Source: Rotaria macrura (lineage: Eukaryota; Rotifera; Eurotatoria; Philodinida; Philodinidae). From it: a DNA stretch of 64,000 nt. Each line of letters opens with the position of its first letter. Position 1 is the stretch's first letter. A program made the translations under genes and the position numbers. The notes under the pieces are model-generated. The model had not been told where the DNA came from and did not search any database. It saw only the letters and a list, made by a program, of their open reading frames with translations. Positions 14,156 through 27,500 of the stretch are shown here, piece after piece. The DNA is taken from assembly GCA_900239685.1 (NCBI GenBank), contig OENT01000230.1:1-64000 (forward strand). The letters are read 5' to 3'.

Positions 14156-16100
14156 TCAATCATCTGCGTGACTACTCATCTTTCTGAATTTAACAATCGT
14201 TTCATCAATCGAAGTAAATAATTTTTGAAATTGCATGTAGTGTTGACGCAAAAGTCGACAACCAACAATACAGTTTGTTTTTAAAGCTTGATACAGTTTT
14301 TGCGGTCGTAAATAGATGCCAATTGACATTTTTCTAAGCGCCGAATTACTATCAGATTTAATCCTATCATATAAATTTGATAACAGTCGTCCTACAGTAG
14401 AGAGAAACATGTATAAAACGATCGTTTACTGCCGTACTTGTTCGACCTGTACCAGGTAGTTCTCTTACTTTGCTTTGGTAAATATCATGTGTTATCTACG
14501 TAAGTACATGAAGACATATCTCAAATCGAGGTACAACGAATATCCGATTTGTGATTGGACAAAAATAAAGATGAAAACTTCGTTGAATTTTCGACACCTA
14601 AATTTAATTTGATTACATAATATTCATGAATGTAAAAGAGTCAGCATAGAAGAGCCTGTGATTTTACATTCGACTCCAAATTTCAACAGACTCAGCGAAG
14701 AGTATCAACTATGGTCTACTAGAACAACAAATAAACTTCATATATTTTGCCTTATTCGTCGGATATAGATACATAAGATCATAGAAATTTTATTGAAGAA
14801 AAGAATACTTCCATGAATATTTTTCTTATGTTACAAAATGGTCGGATTGCAAAACAACTAAATTATTATTCAATCTCTGCCGGATAGAACAATACCTGCA
14901 TATAAAACAGTGGGAAAAGAACGCTGAGCTTCTATAGAGAGTTGTTTTTTTTTATACATTTTCTCTTGATTTGAAAGAAATTGATCAACACAATTCATAA
15001 AATGTGTTCGGATAATATTTCTAATATCTTCCTTCTCCAAACTACGTACCAGATAAGTCTCGTCTTTAGATTTCTATTTATCGGAAATTAACAAGTATAA
15101 GTATTTCAATTCATAAAAAAACGAACACACTGATTGTGACCTGAATTCAATGACACCATCGAATTTTCTTGTAGACGGTGTCTTCAATTCAATCTTCGAA
15201 TACTTCAATCTCAAAATATAGATTATCCAAGGTTAATACAGTATTTTCCTTATCCTAAATATAGAAACATATTTAACTTCTCACGTATATTCTATTGGAA
15301 AAGTAGGATTTTTAAACGCATTAAATTTCGAAAAGGAGAAAATAGTCACATTTTTTACAACAAAAAAACGTTCGGCAGAAGTGCTACTATTCAGATATTG
15401 AACAATGATCATATGCCACTAGGTTTGCATGTTGTGTAGTCTTCAATTATATTAACGTGTTAAACAAAAGATAAAAGCAAATACTTGAAGTAGCTGTCCA
15501 AGTATTCAGAAGCTTCGTCCTCATATTTTGACTGTCGTGATTTCTAATACGCATTATTCCCAAATTTGTTTGGACATTCTTTATTAATGATCTCATATTC
15601 TTCTATGATCAATTTTTTTACAAGAACCTCGTTGGTGGTGTTTATTTTTTCGTTTAATTATCCATCCACTGAGATTTTTAGTTTACATTTTTAAATTAGA
15701 AAAAAAAAACTTACTTTTCAATATGTTCTTCTATTGAAACGAAGGTTGAATGAATTTTGTCAATCATCGATTTAGTAATTTTTTCCTACCTGAACTATCA
15801 GTCTTATGAAAAACTAGATTTTGAATTTCAATTCGTCGAAGCTTCTCTAAATATGAAAAATTAAAGTATTCGTTCTGCATAGAAGCTACTATTTTCGTTA
15901 TCATAATTGTACATTTTCACTACATTGTGAATCGAAAGAAAATATTTCAGATAATAATAGCATTCTTGTTTTGTTGTTTGTGTGTCAAATTTGTTCTGGA
16001 TTATTCTACTTATGCAAAGCTTAAATTCAACTTTCATTGAACATAAGAATGAAGACAGTGTGTCTACACCGACATGAATTTTCGTTCTGAAAATAAATAA
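14156..16100 (-). CDS. unidentified multi-exon gene (last two exons resolved)
   Basis: The last two exons, 15073-14896 and 14391-14156, join in phase 1 across a GTATTG...CTGTAG intron and end at TGA 14158-14156. Together they encode about 137 residues, including TYLVRSLEKEDIRNIIRTHF, then QRSFPTVLYAGRLLSNLYDR across the join, then LRPQKLYQALKTN and a tail ending SSHADD. The sequence is helical and charged, with no membrane segment. Further probable exons upstream on the same strand are 15543-15485 (KYEDEASEYLDSYF), 15785-15715 (KITKSMIDKIHSTF, with donor GTAAGT) and about 16098-15861. The phases between these upstream pieces do not all agree, so exons are missing or a splice site is misread. 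I do not recognise the family. Region 14401-14895 is the last intron. Confidence 0.5.
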
Positions 16101-16295
16101 ATTTTTTTTCGAACAAAATCGAACGAATTTCATAAACTGATAGAATTTTTATTAGTATTTATTTTTTGTTCGTATTCTTTTTTTTTACGGGTCTAAATAC
16201 ATGTAAAAAAAAGCCTCCAACAGCAAGAACATGTTATCTAGTTGACTAATTGCTTCAATGACAAATGTGATTTGCAAATTAAATGAAAAAGCGCA

Positions 16296-16586
16296 TCAAT
16301 CCAATGTAATAATACATTGAAATTGTTTTCTATTTGTTGAACGACGAAATCGTAATGGTATTGGTCTTGTCACTGGTACCATACGTGCACAATAGTTAAC
16401 AACTAATGCTTCCTTTAGTAATGCTTGTAAATTTTCTGGATTCGGAGGATGTCCTTTGAGTGTTGGAAAAGATTTTTGAAAAATTAATGGAAAAACAATA
16501 AATTAATCAATCTTACCGTGGGCAACTTGAACATGAGTTATAAATATAACGAAAACGATACATAGACATATCTTTCCACGAATCAT
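16296..16586 (-). CDS. small secreted peptide precursor, 2 exons
   Basis: Exons 16586-16517 and 16453-16296 join across a 63-nt GTAAGA...AAAG intron to give 75 residues and a TGA. Residues 1-24 form a clear signal peptide: a basic start (MIRGK), a hydrophobic core (CLCIVFVIFITHVQVA) and likely cleavage near AHG. The mature part begins HPPNPENLQ and carries an amphipathic segment (ALLKEALVVNYC). It then has a proline and basic stretch ending PIPLRF-RR at residues 55-61, and finishes FQCIITLD. Only two cysteines (45 and 70) lie outside the signal, so one disulphide is possible. The dibasic site directly after LRF is what prohormone processing uses, but there is no glycine for amidation. It could be a neuropeptide or hormone precursor or a secreted effector. 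The family is not recognised. Confidence 0.6.
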
Positions 16587-18547
16587 TGTTACGCTTATTG
16601 TGTTCGTCACAGTTCTATTGTAGACGATAATCGAGACATTAGTTCTAAATGAAACACAAAAGAAGAAATAGTATTTATTCATGTATGTCATGAAATCAAT
16701 TTAACGTAGACTGAAATGAGTCGTCCTTCAAGCTCATTTGTTATTAAATATAAAAAACAAACAAATCTAAGGCACGTAAGAAAATGATAAGAGAAAAAAA
16801 AACTCGCTTTCGTTTGGATTGTATGATAATTTATACAACTGAGTACGTGATAGGATGCTCGAACATATGATTAGAAATAAGTAGAATAGTGGTCTTGAAA
16901 ACATAATGATTACAATATATTCTAGTATCATGCAGCTATGGAAAAATTTTTTTCAAAACTCTATTGACTCATTCTAGTTTCAAATGAATTATAAGCATCA
17001 AAGAAATTCTCATTGATTCGATACGATTTCAATCTTGGTTTTCATACAATAGAAATATGTAAGCAGACTTGTTGTTTTTCTTTTACACAAGTCTACGAAA
17101 TCATGACAACGGCGTAATATTTTAATTTTACTAGATAGGAACCAGTACAAGTACATTGTTATATCTATTTAAATCATGTGTATAAACACTTGTATATATT
17201 TGAGATTTTTCTTTTCGTTATGTTTGAATGAAAGGCTACTTGTATATTCTATCTAGGTCATGTAGCTCTATTTTGAAAAACATAAAAGGAATGTAAGGTG
17301 TCTGCTTCATCATGTGCTATTAAGGAAAGTCATTTCGCTACGATTAGTGTTAAGGATCGAACATTAATTTTTTATTTCTTTTGTAAAGACGAGGTCGATC
17401 AAAAACATATTTTAAACTGTATTCACACTTATTTCCACATCACTTGATTATTTTTCTCTTGTAATATTATTCAACTACTATACAGTTGCAACGCGATATA
17501 CTGTATGCGAAATTAATGTATGCGATGTATAATGATTACTATTACTGATAGTATAACATCATTGAACAATCAAATTTCAATATTTCTATTAGAATGATCA
17601 CAAACAAAAGAATTCTTCTTTTTGAAAAAAATGACATGGATGATCTTACGATTGGAAAGATATCATGTTTCGGATTATTTATTCCTATATTCTCGTTTAG
17701 ACAGAGATCTGCATGAGCAGAGATTGATTAGAACTAATTGGTTTTCTTGTTTTAGAGAAAAACTACGAAAATGTTCTCTGTCTGTATCTGTACGTTGGCA
17801 AGCTTTGCACAATGAGCATGGGCATGCGCCGGCAAAGTATCACCTTGTATGTTTGGAAATTTTTAGGCCATTCTTGAGATGAGTTTTCTTTGAATGAAGA
17901 AACCTATAATCAACACTCTGTATGACTATGCATCAGACAAAAGTAAACGTATATATTATTCAACAAGCTTTGATATTCATGAAACTCTGTAGCATACATC
18001 CGTTCGACATCTGCGGACCACATTTTTATTCCAATATTTCACATTCTATGTTGTAATTCATGAAAAGGGAATGTTCGTGTTTTTTTCTTCAGTCTTATTC
18101 TGCTTAGTCTTGAATAAAAAACAAACAAACAAACAAACAGCAGTTACAAAGAGAGACAGAGAAAGTGAGCGAGAGAAAAAAAACAGCACACATCAAGGGT
18201 GCACAATAACGATACAGAGCATAATAATAGAGTAGAGTATAAAGCAAAGTAATGGAACAAATGAACAGCTTGGAATGACGCTAGACACGAAAACGAGAAA
18301 ACAAACGAAATAGGGAATAAATAGTGCAAACAAACAGACAATGTACAAGAAAATTTATCTGAAGTCACACACAGACATATATATATATGTATACATATAT
18401 ATGGAATGCAGTTCGTTGAAACAAAAAGAAAAGAGAAAGACCATTAAAATGCGGATATCTGACTATTGAATTACACACATGATTATGTATAATTCTAAAA
18501 AGAAAAGAAAATATAATTTAGCAACTGTAGTTATGATTCAAATCTAT
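16587..18547. other. intergenic with simple repeats
   Basis: No supported gene. The frame at 17622-17882 (+) has no domain. An AAAC repeat lies at 18118-18138 and a TATATA/TATG tract at 18378-18403, both just downstream of the zinc-finger gene. I see no clear AATAAA for that gene within the first 60 nt after its stop. Confidence 0.5.
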
Positions 18548-21500
18548 CTATGTTACTTGTAAAACTTCTGGATGTTGATGATCAAGATGATTAAGAAAAT
18601 ATTGACGATTATTATTAATTGTATAATTACATTTTGAACATTTATAATTAATTGTTCGATTTTTTTGTTGAACTAAATAGAGAAAAAGAATTTGATTAAG
18701 ACAAACTTCTTGTTCTTGCTATTTTCCAACCTGTAGTTAATTGTTTAATTAATGGATTATTTTCTAACCAATGTAATTCTAAAAGAAAAATACATATTTA
18801 AAAAATCATTTATATAGTTGGAAAATACAGCAAATCAACATACCATAGTCAAACATTTTTTCGTCCAATTGAATATCGCGTGTCTTTTCTTCCTAGAAAA
18901 TATTACAATCATTATACTCGTTCTATAGAACGTAAACAAAATCGGTAAATGCTATGACTCTAAATATTTCAAAAGCATCTAGCAAAATTTTCTATTTGAA
19001 TTCGTCTTTGGAATGTAGCTCACTTTAAATTTACTATGATTGACAATGGTAATAGTTAGACAATCGACTATCTTTTCAACAATAGAAGACAAAGATAAAA
19101 ACTTATCCGTAGTTATTAGAAACTATTCATTACTGTTACTTAAAAATATCATCAAATTAGTTTGTCATTTGATAAAAAAAACTCATAGAAAGAAGCACTA
19201 ATAATTCATGTAATCATTGGGGTGAACGAATGTATGTGAATGTAAATCTACAAACATGAAATGCTACAAAAATTTGAGTGATCTTAGGATTCTCATTAGT
19301 CCTCTCGAGACTCAATCTTCTTTAACACCAGAAATTATTTTTCATAGAACTTTTCATATTTTAATATCATATGGAATCACCATAGAATCTACTGGTTACC
19401 TGAGAAAAATCTTTAAAATATTCTTGTTAATTAACGATCCATTTTTAGATAGTTACTAAAACAAATGAATACAACTCCCGATTGCAATCCTAAGGATGTT
19501 CTAATTGTCATTTATGTTTATATCGATAGGTGAAATTCAATTCTATCATTTGTCCATGACAATCTAATATAAGATAGACAAGGCATCTTTTGACACGAAC
19601 ACTTAACGAGTAGAAACTTGAAAAATAAATTGCTTCATCTCTCGAATAATTTATTCGTAAAACTATACTGTTCAATCAATATTGCTCATGAATTTATTCA
19701 AGTAAAACTTACTTCCTCTTGGTCATCATCATCATTTTCGATATCACTATTATTATTTGATAGATTTTTTTCTTGCTCAAATGCTTGATCAAAATTTGTA
19801 TTATATTTCATCGATGCATGTCCTTTGCGATGAACAAGTAAATCAGATAAATCTTCAGCTTCATAATCACATTGACGACAACGAAGATTATTATTTTGTG
19901 TACGTGAATTTGTTGTTATACGCTTTTGTTTTTCATCATTATCATCTTGTTGTTGATTTTCATCAACAATAATTAAACTATTATTTTCATCATCATCATC
20001 ATCACCAGTAACGGCAACGTCATCATCATCATCTTCTTCGACTATTTCTTCTTCATCTTCATCGATAGTTTCATTTGTTTTCTGTTGTTCTTTTTGTTGT
20101 TGAGCAAAAAATGTTGACATTTGCATGGCAGCAGCTGCAAATGCAGCCACATTTTGTTTATCTGTTGGTATTGATTTTGTTAAATCATTGTTACCAATAA
20201 CTAAACCAAGACTCTAATAGAAAAAATTAAACAGCGATATCAATATTTTTTCTTTTCGTTTTTTTTTTATTATTCATATATTACCTCCATGACTTTAGCC
20301 ATTGCTTTACGTCCAACTAAGACAGGACCATGATGATTACATAGACGCATATGTTTTTTAACATCGCATTTCCATTTTGATTTATAATCACAATTAAAAC
20401 AATGATAAGGACTTTCAGCTGAATGAACAATTAAATGACGTCGTAATTCAGCCATTGAATTTGCGGCAAACGGACATTGTTGACAAGCTAATGTGCGATC
20501 ACGTGTATATTTCATCGATGATAATTTTTGTTGTACGTCAACACCAAAAAAACTATAATCTTCATCTGTTAATGGTGTTGGTGCTAATGCTCTATCATCG
20601 GTTCCTTCGTATTTAGCTTTCAATGTTGTTTGAAATAAATATTTATCGGGTAGCTCAACAATTTTTGCTGTATCATGAGCATGTTGTTTTTTGACATGTT
20701 TCTAAACAATGAAATTTCTTTGTTTCTAAACACTTCTTAGTGAATATATATCATTCGATTTGCATGATACTCAATCTGTATAAGTACGGGTAAGTGTAAG
20801 GTCATGAGGAGAATAATTGTAATGAGTTCGGGAGGTTCTTTAGTCTGTCAACGTTATTTTAAAACATCTAATAATGTTTCATTTCAAGGAAATTTTTGAA
20901 ATGGAGAACATTTGAATGTCAAATGTTGCTATCTTTTCTCTGGCATATTTCGTTTGATAACTTATGAACTACATGAGATAGACTTCTAGGGTTGGCATTC
21001 TAGTTGGAGAAAGACTTCTCACTAGCTCCAGTGAAAATATCTGTCTTTATGTACTTCTCTGTCAAACAGAACAGAACCTTCTGCCATCTTATTCTTTTTT
21101 TGTCAATAGTCAAAAATAAAACGTAATTTTCTTACTTGAACGTCCCATTTCCAACTTGAAGCATATGGACAAGCTGAACAATGATAAGGTTTATCACGTG
21201 CATGATGACATCTCATATGTTGTATTAGTTCACTTCTCCATCGACCACGATAATCACACCACCGACATTGAAAATTTCGTTCTTCTTTTTCAAATTTTCT
21301 TTGTTGTTGTTGTTGTTGCTGCTGTTGCTGTTGCTGTAGCTGATGTTGATGTTGCTGTGATTGTTGTTGCTGCTGTTGATGATGATGGTGGTGGTGATGG
21401 TTTCGAATATGATTACTATTTCCGTTGGCTGCTGCGACCATAGCGGCTACAGCATGCATTCTTTGATGTTGTTGATGTTGCAACGGTGATGATGTTCGTG

Positions 21501-24500
21501 GCGATGATGATCTTGATGAGTTCGGTGACTTTGTTCGTTGAACAAAAGCCGATGCTTGTTTGAATAGATCTAGATTTGCATTCATCTGTAAGTGTGATCC
21601 GCGTGTTGGAAAGTTGAACTTCGGTTGAAGTAACAATGATGGATTTATAAATGATGAAAACATTGGATGATGAGTAAAAAATGATGGTGGAGGAAAAAAC
21701 ATATTCGGTGTTGTTGTTGACGGTGGCGCTGCAGGCGGCGGTGGTGGTGGTGGTGGTAAGAATGTTGATAATAAAGATGATGAATTTTTCTCGTCTTCTT
21801 GTTTAATACGTTTAATGGATTGTTGTAATTGATGATGATCATCATTATCAGATGTCATTGAATGTTGACTATGTTCATCGTCATCATCCGAATTTCGCAG
21901 TGAATGTTTTTTTATTGTTGATGTTGATGATATTGATGAACATGTTGAATGATGATCACCATTGCATTTATTCGTTGTTGTTGTTGTTGGTGGTGTCGGT
22001 GTTAATTCCATCATTGAACGTGCTTGATCACGATCACGTTTCTTATATGGATTGATCAAACTAATACCTTTGACGCCACATGCATGTGCACGATCCCAAT
22101 GTTTAGCTAAATCCCAACGCCATTTGTATGTTAATGAACACACAAGACATTTAAATGGTCGCGATGTTGAATGTGACGCAGCATGTTTTTGAAGTTCGGT
22201 TGGCCAACGACCAATAAAGTCACATTGAATACATTTTAATGGATTTATTGGATCGCTTAAATTCCATTCTTCATTTTGTTGTGCAACATTGGTATTACGT
22301 GGTGGTGATTTACCAGCTATTTCATTTTCTAATTCAACAAGATGATTCTTTAGGAAATGTTCATTGACAGTTTCAACAGCTAGAAAACGTTGATCACATA
22401 TAGAACATATGAATATTTTTTGTCCATAAGCATTCGGTGGACTCGATGATGATGCATGTTCTGAATGACTATCGTCATCATCATCATGATCATGATCATC
22501 ATCACTATTATTTTGATTATAATGTGAACTATCACGCTGTTCCTCATTACTACTATTACTATCACGATGATGTTTTTTTATTGGATTTTGTTCGATTGAC
22601 GTTGTCGATGGTGGTGATGATGATAATGTTGTTTTATTCGCTGATTTTATTGTTAAATCTAGTGGAAGATTCAATGACTGATCGATGGATGTTGATGAAT
22701 AGATATGTTGTAAATCAGTTCGCGAAGCAAAATTTATCCATGAATATGGATTAAATGGGAAAGCTGGATGATGAGGTGGTGGTGGCGCTGCTGCTGATGA
22801 TGGTGCAGGAGGAGGTGGCGGTGGTGGTATAAGCGATGGTGTTGAGTTCATTGATAACTGTGGTAATAAATCACTTGTTCGATTGGACAATTTGGATTGA
22901 ATAGTTGTATTCGATGATGATTTCGGTGGTCGAATAGTAACGGGTGCGTCAAGTGGTGGTGGACTTTCGTCGTTATGTTTTTCTTTCCAATGTTTATTCA
23001 AACTCTTTCTCCATTTGTATAAATTACCGCATAGAGAACAGGCAAATTTTACTGAACAGAAAAAGAATGAAATGAACAGCAAATAAAATATTGTCAGGAA
23101 GCATCTTTAGATTTCAAATATCGATCATAGGAAATATCATAAGAATAGATAGATTTCATCATAGGTCGTCGATGTGGAAGTTAAATATGAATCAAGTGGT
23201 TTGATAATCTCAAAAGAGATGAAAAAATTTTGTTCAATTTGTGGTTATCTAACGCACATCAAGTATGTGTTTTCAACGAACCCAGAACTTCGTTGATTTC
23301 AACATCGCTCAACCTACATTATCATTATCATACAATCCTCTGTTGAATAGTATACTCAATACTTGCTAGATATTTTCGGTTTTAATAAGTCATCAGTGCT
23401 ATTTACATATACTTCTAAACTGTAGATTTCTACATTGAAATAATATCCGTATAATACTCAACTACTTGAACTCTTAGATAGCAGTAAGTTTATTACTTAT
23501 GTGTTAAGTAGTGAACGAAAATATAATACTTAACAGATGCATAAATATAAATTTCAAGAAATAAAAATACATTAGAAAGGTATTGTAGATTAGAATAATT
23601 AGTCAGAACAGATGAATTTATGTTGCTCATCTAATGTGTTATTTGCTTTTATGATAGTAATCCTGTTTTCAATCTTGAGCATAATATTTATTTTACTTGC
23701 AAGTGAACATCACAATCATACCATTGTGCTATCGTGCTTATTTTTTTTCTTAATAATTACAAATAGAATTTTTTATTCTACGCGAATCTCCTATCTCTAT
23801 AGACAAAGTTCGTATTCGCCCTGTTCTATTCAACAAAACAAAAAAAAAATAACAAAAATTGCTTATTACCAGCATCCCCTAAGATATACACATTCATATT
23901 ACCTGCAGTTGCATCATCTGGATCAGGTACACGACGATATCGCGCTGGATCAACAGATACGTTATATGGACGTTTTCTATCTGGTACGGATGATGTTTGT
24001 TGTGTTGTATTAGAATGCGATGAAGTAACTGATAGATTAAGTTTCTTGTTTGTACTAGTTGAAGGATTCTATATATATGCATAAAAAAAAAAGAAAAATA
24101 GTGTAGCTGAGTATGAAAATGGATTGGTTGAAACAGAAAAAGAAAGAATTGAATTAAAACGCGCGAGTGCGAGAACGAGAGAAAGAAAAGGCGATGCCAT
24201 CTGTATTCTCTCTCGCTTATTTTATGAGTACCCAATAATAACAGCCATAACCGAAAAAATGATCTTTCGAGCGGGTGCCAGTGTACAAAAAAAGAAAGAG
24301 ACAGACCTATTTCTGATTGTTACAGGCTTTTCGTATGAATCAAACGAAAAAGAAACACATCATGGCATAGGTGCTAAAATAGAATTACATGCGTGAGCGC
24401 AAGTTCTCATATTCATTTGAGAAGACATTTANGATGCCATCTGTATTCTCTCTCGCTTATTTTATGAGTACCCAATAATAACAGCCATAACCGAAAAAAT

Positions 24501-27500
24501 GATCTTTCGAGCGGGTGCCAGTGTACAAAAAAAGAAAGAGACAGACCTATTTCTGATTGTTACAGGCTTTTCGTATGAATCAAACGAAAAAGAAACACAT
24601 CATGGCATAGGTGCTAAAATAGAATTACATGCGTGAGCGCAAGTTCTCATATTCATTTGAGAAGACATTTAGAATGCGAGAAATCTATGTGTGTGTTTTA
24701 TCATTTGATGTACATGATTGTTTTAATCGAAAGAAAAGATGCACCTGCAATTCAAGAAGACAAATGATAAGAAAGTAGAATTAATCTCATCATTCGAACA
24801 TCGTTTCCATTTTCTTTCGTTCCTTTTTTTTCCTATTTTATAACTATGAAAAAGTTTCACACATCATTAATGATTTTCTCTGTCGTGCGAGAAATTAAAA
24901 ATTCACTTTAGATTATTGTTCTGACATAGGGTACAGTATTCTCTTCAATCATAAAATCTGATCCATATTTTATGATCTCAAATGTAAGTAATTAATCAAA
25001 TGCATCTACTGCATATGCCTGTATATATGTGTGTGTGTGTGTGTGTATATGATTGAAAAATGAAACTTTTAAATATGCATAGAATAATAGTTTAATCCTG
25101 AAGAAGTTTTTTTTATGCAAATATCTTGTAATAGTAACTGTCTGACTGCTGTTTTTCTTTTTCACTTGAAAATGAAAAGAAAAATATATAGACTTTGACA
25201 TGCAAATTTTCATTTTTGCTACAGACACAAGAAAAAGACAGATCTTAATTATCATATTTAGTTCTCTTGTTAGTTATTATGTCATAAAATTTAGCCGATG
25301 GAAATAAGATCAAACGATGATGTATTAAGTGATGTCCATAGACTTGACAGAGATCAATTTTCAAGTGGTATTATGGTAAAACAAGTGTCAACTTCAATCA
25401 TCAGATCAAGTCAAGAAAGATATTTAATATCCGCTTTAGTTGTATGTTTCTTCAAACAGAAGTTCGAACATTTATCAATGAAAAATACTGAAATTACTGC
25501 TTATCGTCAGGCCTATATCTAATAGGATAAATTTATTCTGATAAATCGATACGCCTTTTTACAACAATAATCGATTCTCAAGAAAATCTGCATAGTGAAT
25601 ACAAAAATTGGCTAGAAGTCTTTTTTCTCTCTTGTATAAGCATATTAACATATTCACGTCTATGGTTCGTGTAGGCAANNTCAAGAAAGATATTTAATAT
25701 CCGCTTTAGTTGTATGTTTCTTCAAACAGAAGTTCGAACATTTATCAATGAAAAATACTGAAATTACTGCTTATCGTCAGGCCTATATCTAATAGGATAA
25801 ATTTATTCTGATAAATCGATACGCCTTTTTACAACAATAATCGATTCTCAAGAAAATCTGCATAGTGAATACAAAAATTGGCTAGAAGTCTTTTTTCTCT
25901 CTTGTATAAGCATATTAACATATTCACGTCTATGGTTCGTGTAGGCAATGGACATTTGTTTTTCGTGCATCGTTAATATACTCAAACTTCTATATAAACA
26001 GCAGATTAAAATAATGACTATAGATGAAATCGATTAGGACAATGTCAGTTAAATCGTAGTTCAGTTTTTTTCTCACCTAGGCTGTGAGTAAGACGAAGCA
26101 AATCAGTAGTAAAATTTTCATGAAATAACTCAACTACTTAGTAGTAAGATTCGAATTTCGTTACTACTGGCTATGATTACTTGCATTTCTTTCTTCTCTA
26201 AATTCAAGATCACACATGTGGATAGACAACAGAAAGATTCCAGCCTGGTAAAATACACGGACAACTATGTAGGTGTAATGGCTTAAAAATCAAAACACTA
26301 AATTCACTAGTCTAGATGATCACTTAAAACAAGCACTACAAATTATGATTGAACAATACTGTTGACGAGATCGACTCGATTGTGAATATGAGATTTTCAA
26401 CTAATATAGATTCATTCATTCGAGTCTATGTAACGTCTAGTCAAGAATGATCTACTTGTCGACTTAATTGATGTTAATGAAGAATCTACTTTCTAGGTTA
26501 AAAGGTAAAAAAAAGTAGGCCATTGATGTTCATACTTGTTCATCCTCAGACATTTGTTCATCATTTTCATATAGAATTGGATTTTGTTCTTTAGAAAAAA
26601 TATTTACTGAATCGTCATCTTCAATTTCACCATCAGATTCAATTTGTTGCTCGTGTGATGATATATTTAATTTTGATGTTATAAGAGTATTTCTAGAAAA
26701 AAAAAAGTAAATCAATAATAAGACACAGACAATTTCAGTTTTCTTTTCGTTGCTATTTTTACTGATGTGAATTCAAATGTAATTGATAATCATATGATGA
26801 TAATGAATAATATCGACATATATCACATAAAAATACTTGATCATGTCCATGTTCGAATTTCATATGTGTTTTAAATTCTGTTATAATCGATGACGAAAAA
26901 TCACATTCATCACATTGACGAACAAGTCGAGAGCGAGGAGCTAATTGTTTCCGTCTAAAAAATTAAATTTCATATTCATACAATTTCTTCACACAATTTA
27001 CAAAAACCAAATTAGAGGCGAGCGACATCTAGCGCTTAACGACATATATGCAAGTGAGAAATTTCGTGCATTGGACTTTCGTGCTGGACGGAAAAACACC
27101 ACTAAGTCTTCTTTCATAACAAATCATGTTTCTTTTGCATATACTTAAATTAGTCATAACGATGTAATATTACGTTCGATATGTCTAGTATTTCCAAGCA
27201 TCTATTGAATGGGATAAAAGTGTTAAAAATAAAGTTTTCAGAACTCCTGCTATCTACACCAATATCGTTACTTATAGATTACATGAAACGAAAATATAAA
27301 GTATTTTCTTAGGGACGTGGCAACTCCGAGTTGTTTTATAGCCGATAGAAAAGAAGCTAATTAATGGTCTCGAATCGAATTCTTGCGAAAAATAATCGGC
27401 TTCTATGACTCATGTAAAATTGGTGTACATCTGATTTTTTAGAGAACCATTCATTCGATCGTACTACATATCAGAAGTGTCCACAAGGCAAATTTTCTTG

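Noticed and set aside
21156..22754. Plus-strand and alternate-frame open stretches opposite the large zinc-finger exon
   Set aside because: They are antisense shadows of the CAT, CAG and GAT repeats in the real coding strand, rich in His, Val and Asp runs, and have no domains.
23612..24235. Overlapping plus and minus frames around zinc-finger exon 6
   Set aside because: Only the minus segment 24068-23903 has splice sites and phase that join its neighbours, and its reading frame differs from that of the longer open stretch there.
24193..24671. Recent segmental duplication in the intron
   Set aside because: The N exactly between identical copies, and a second pair of the same kind nearby, favour unmerged contig ends.
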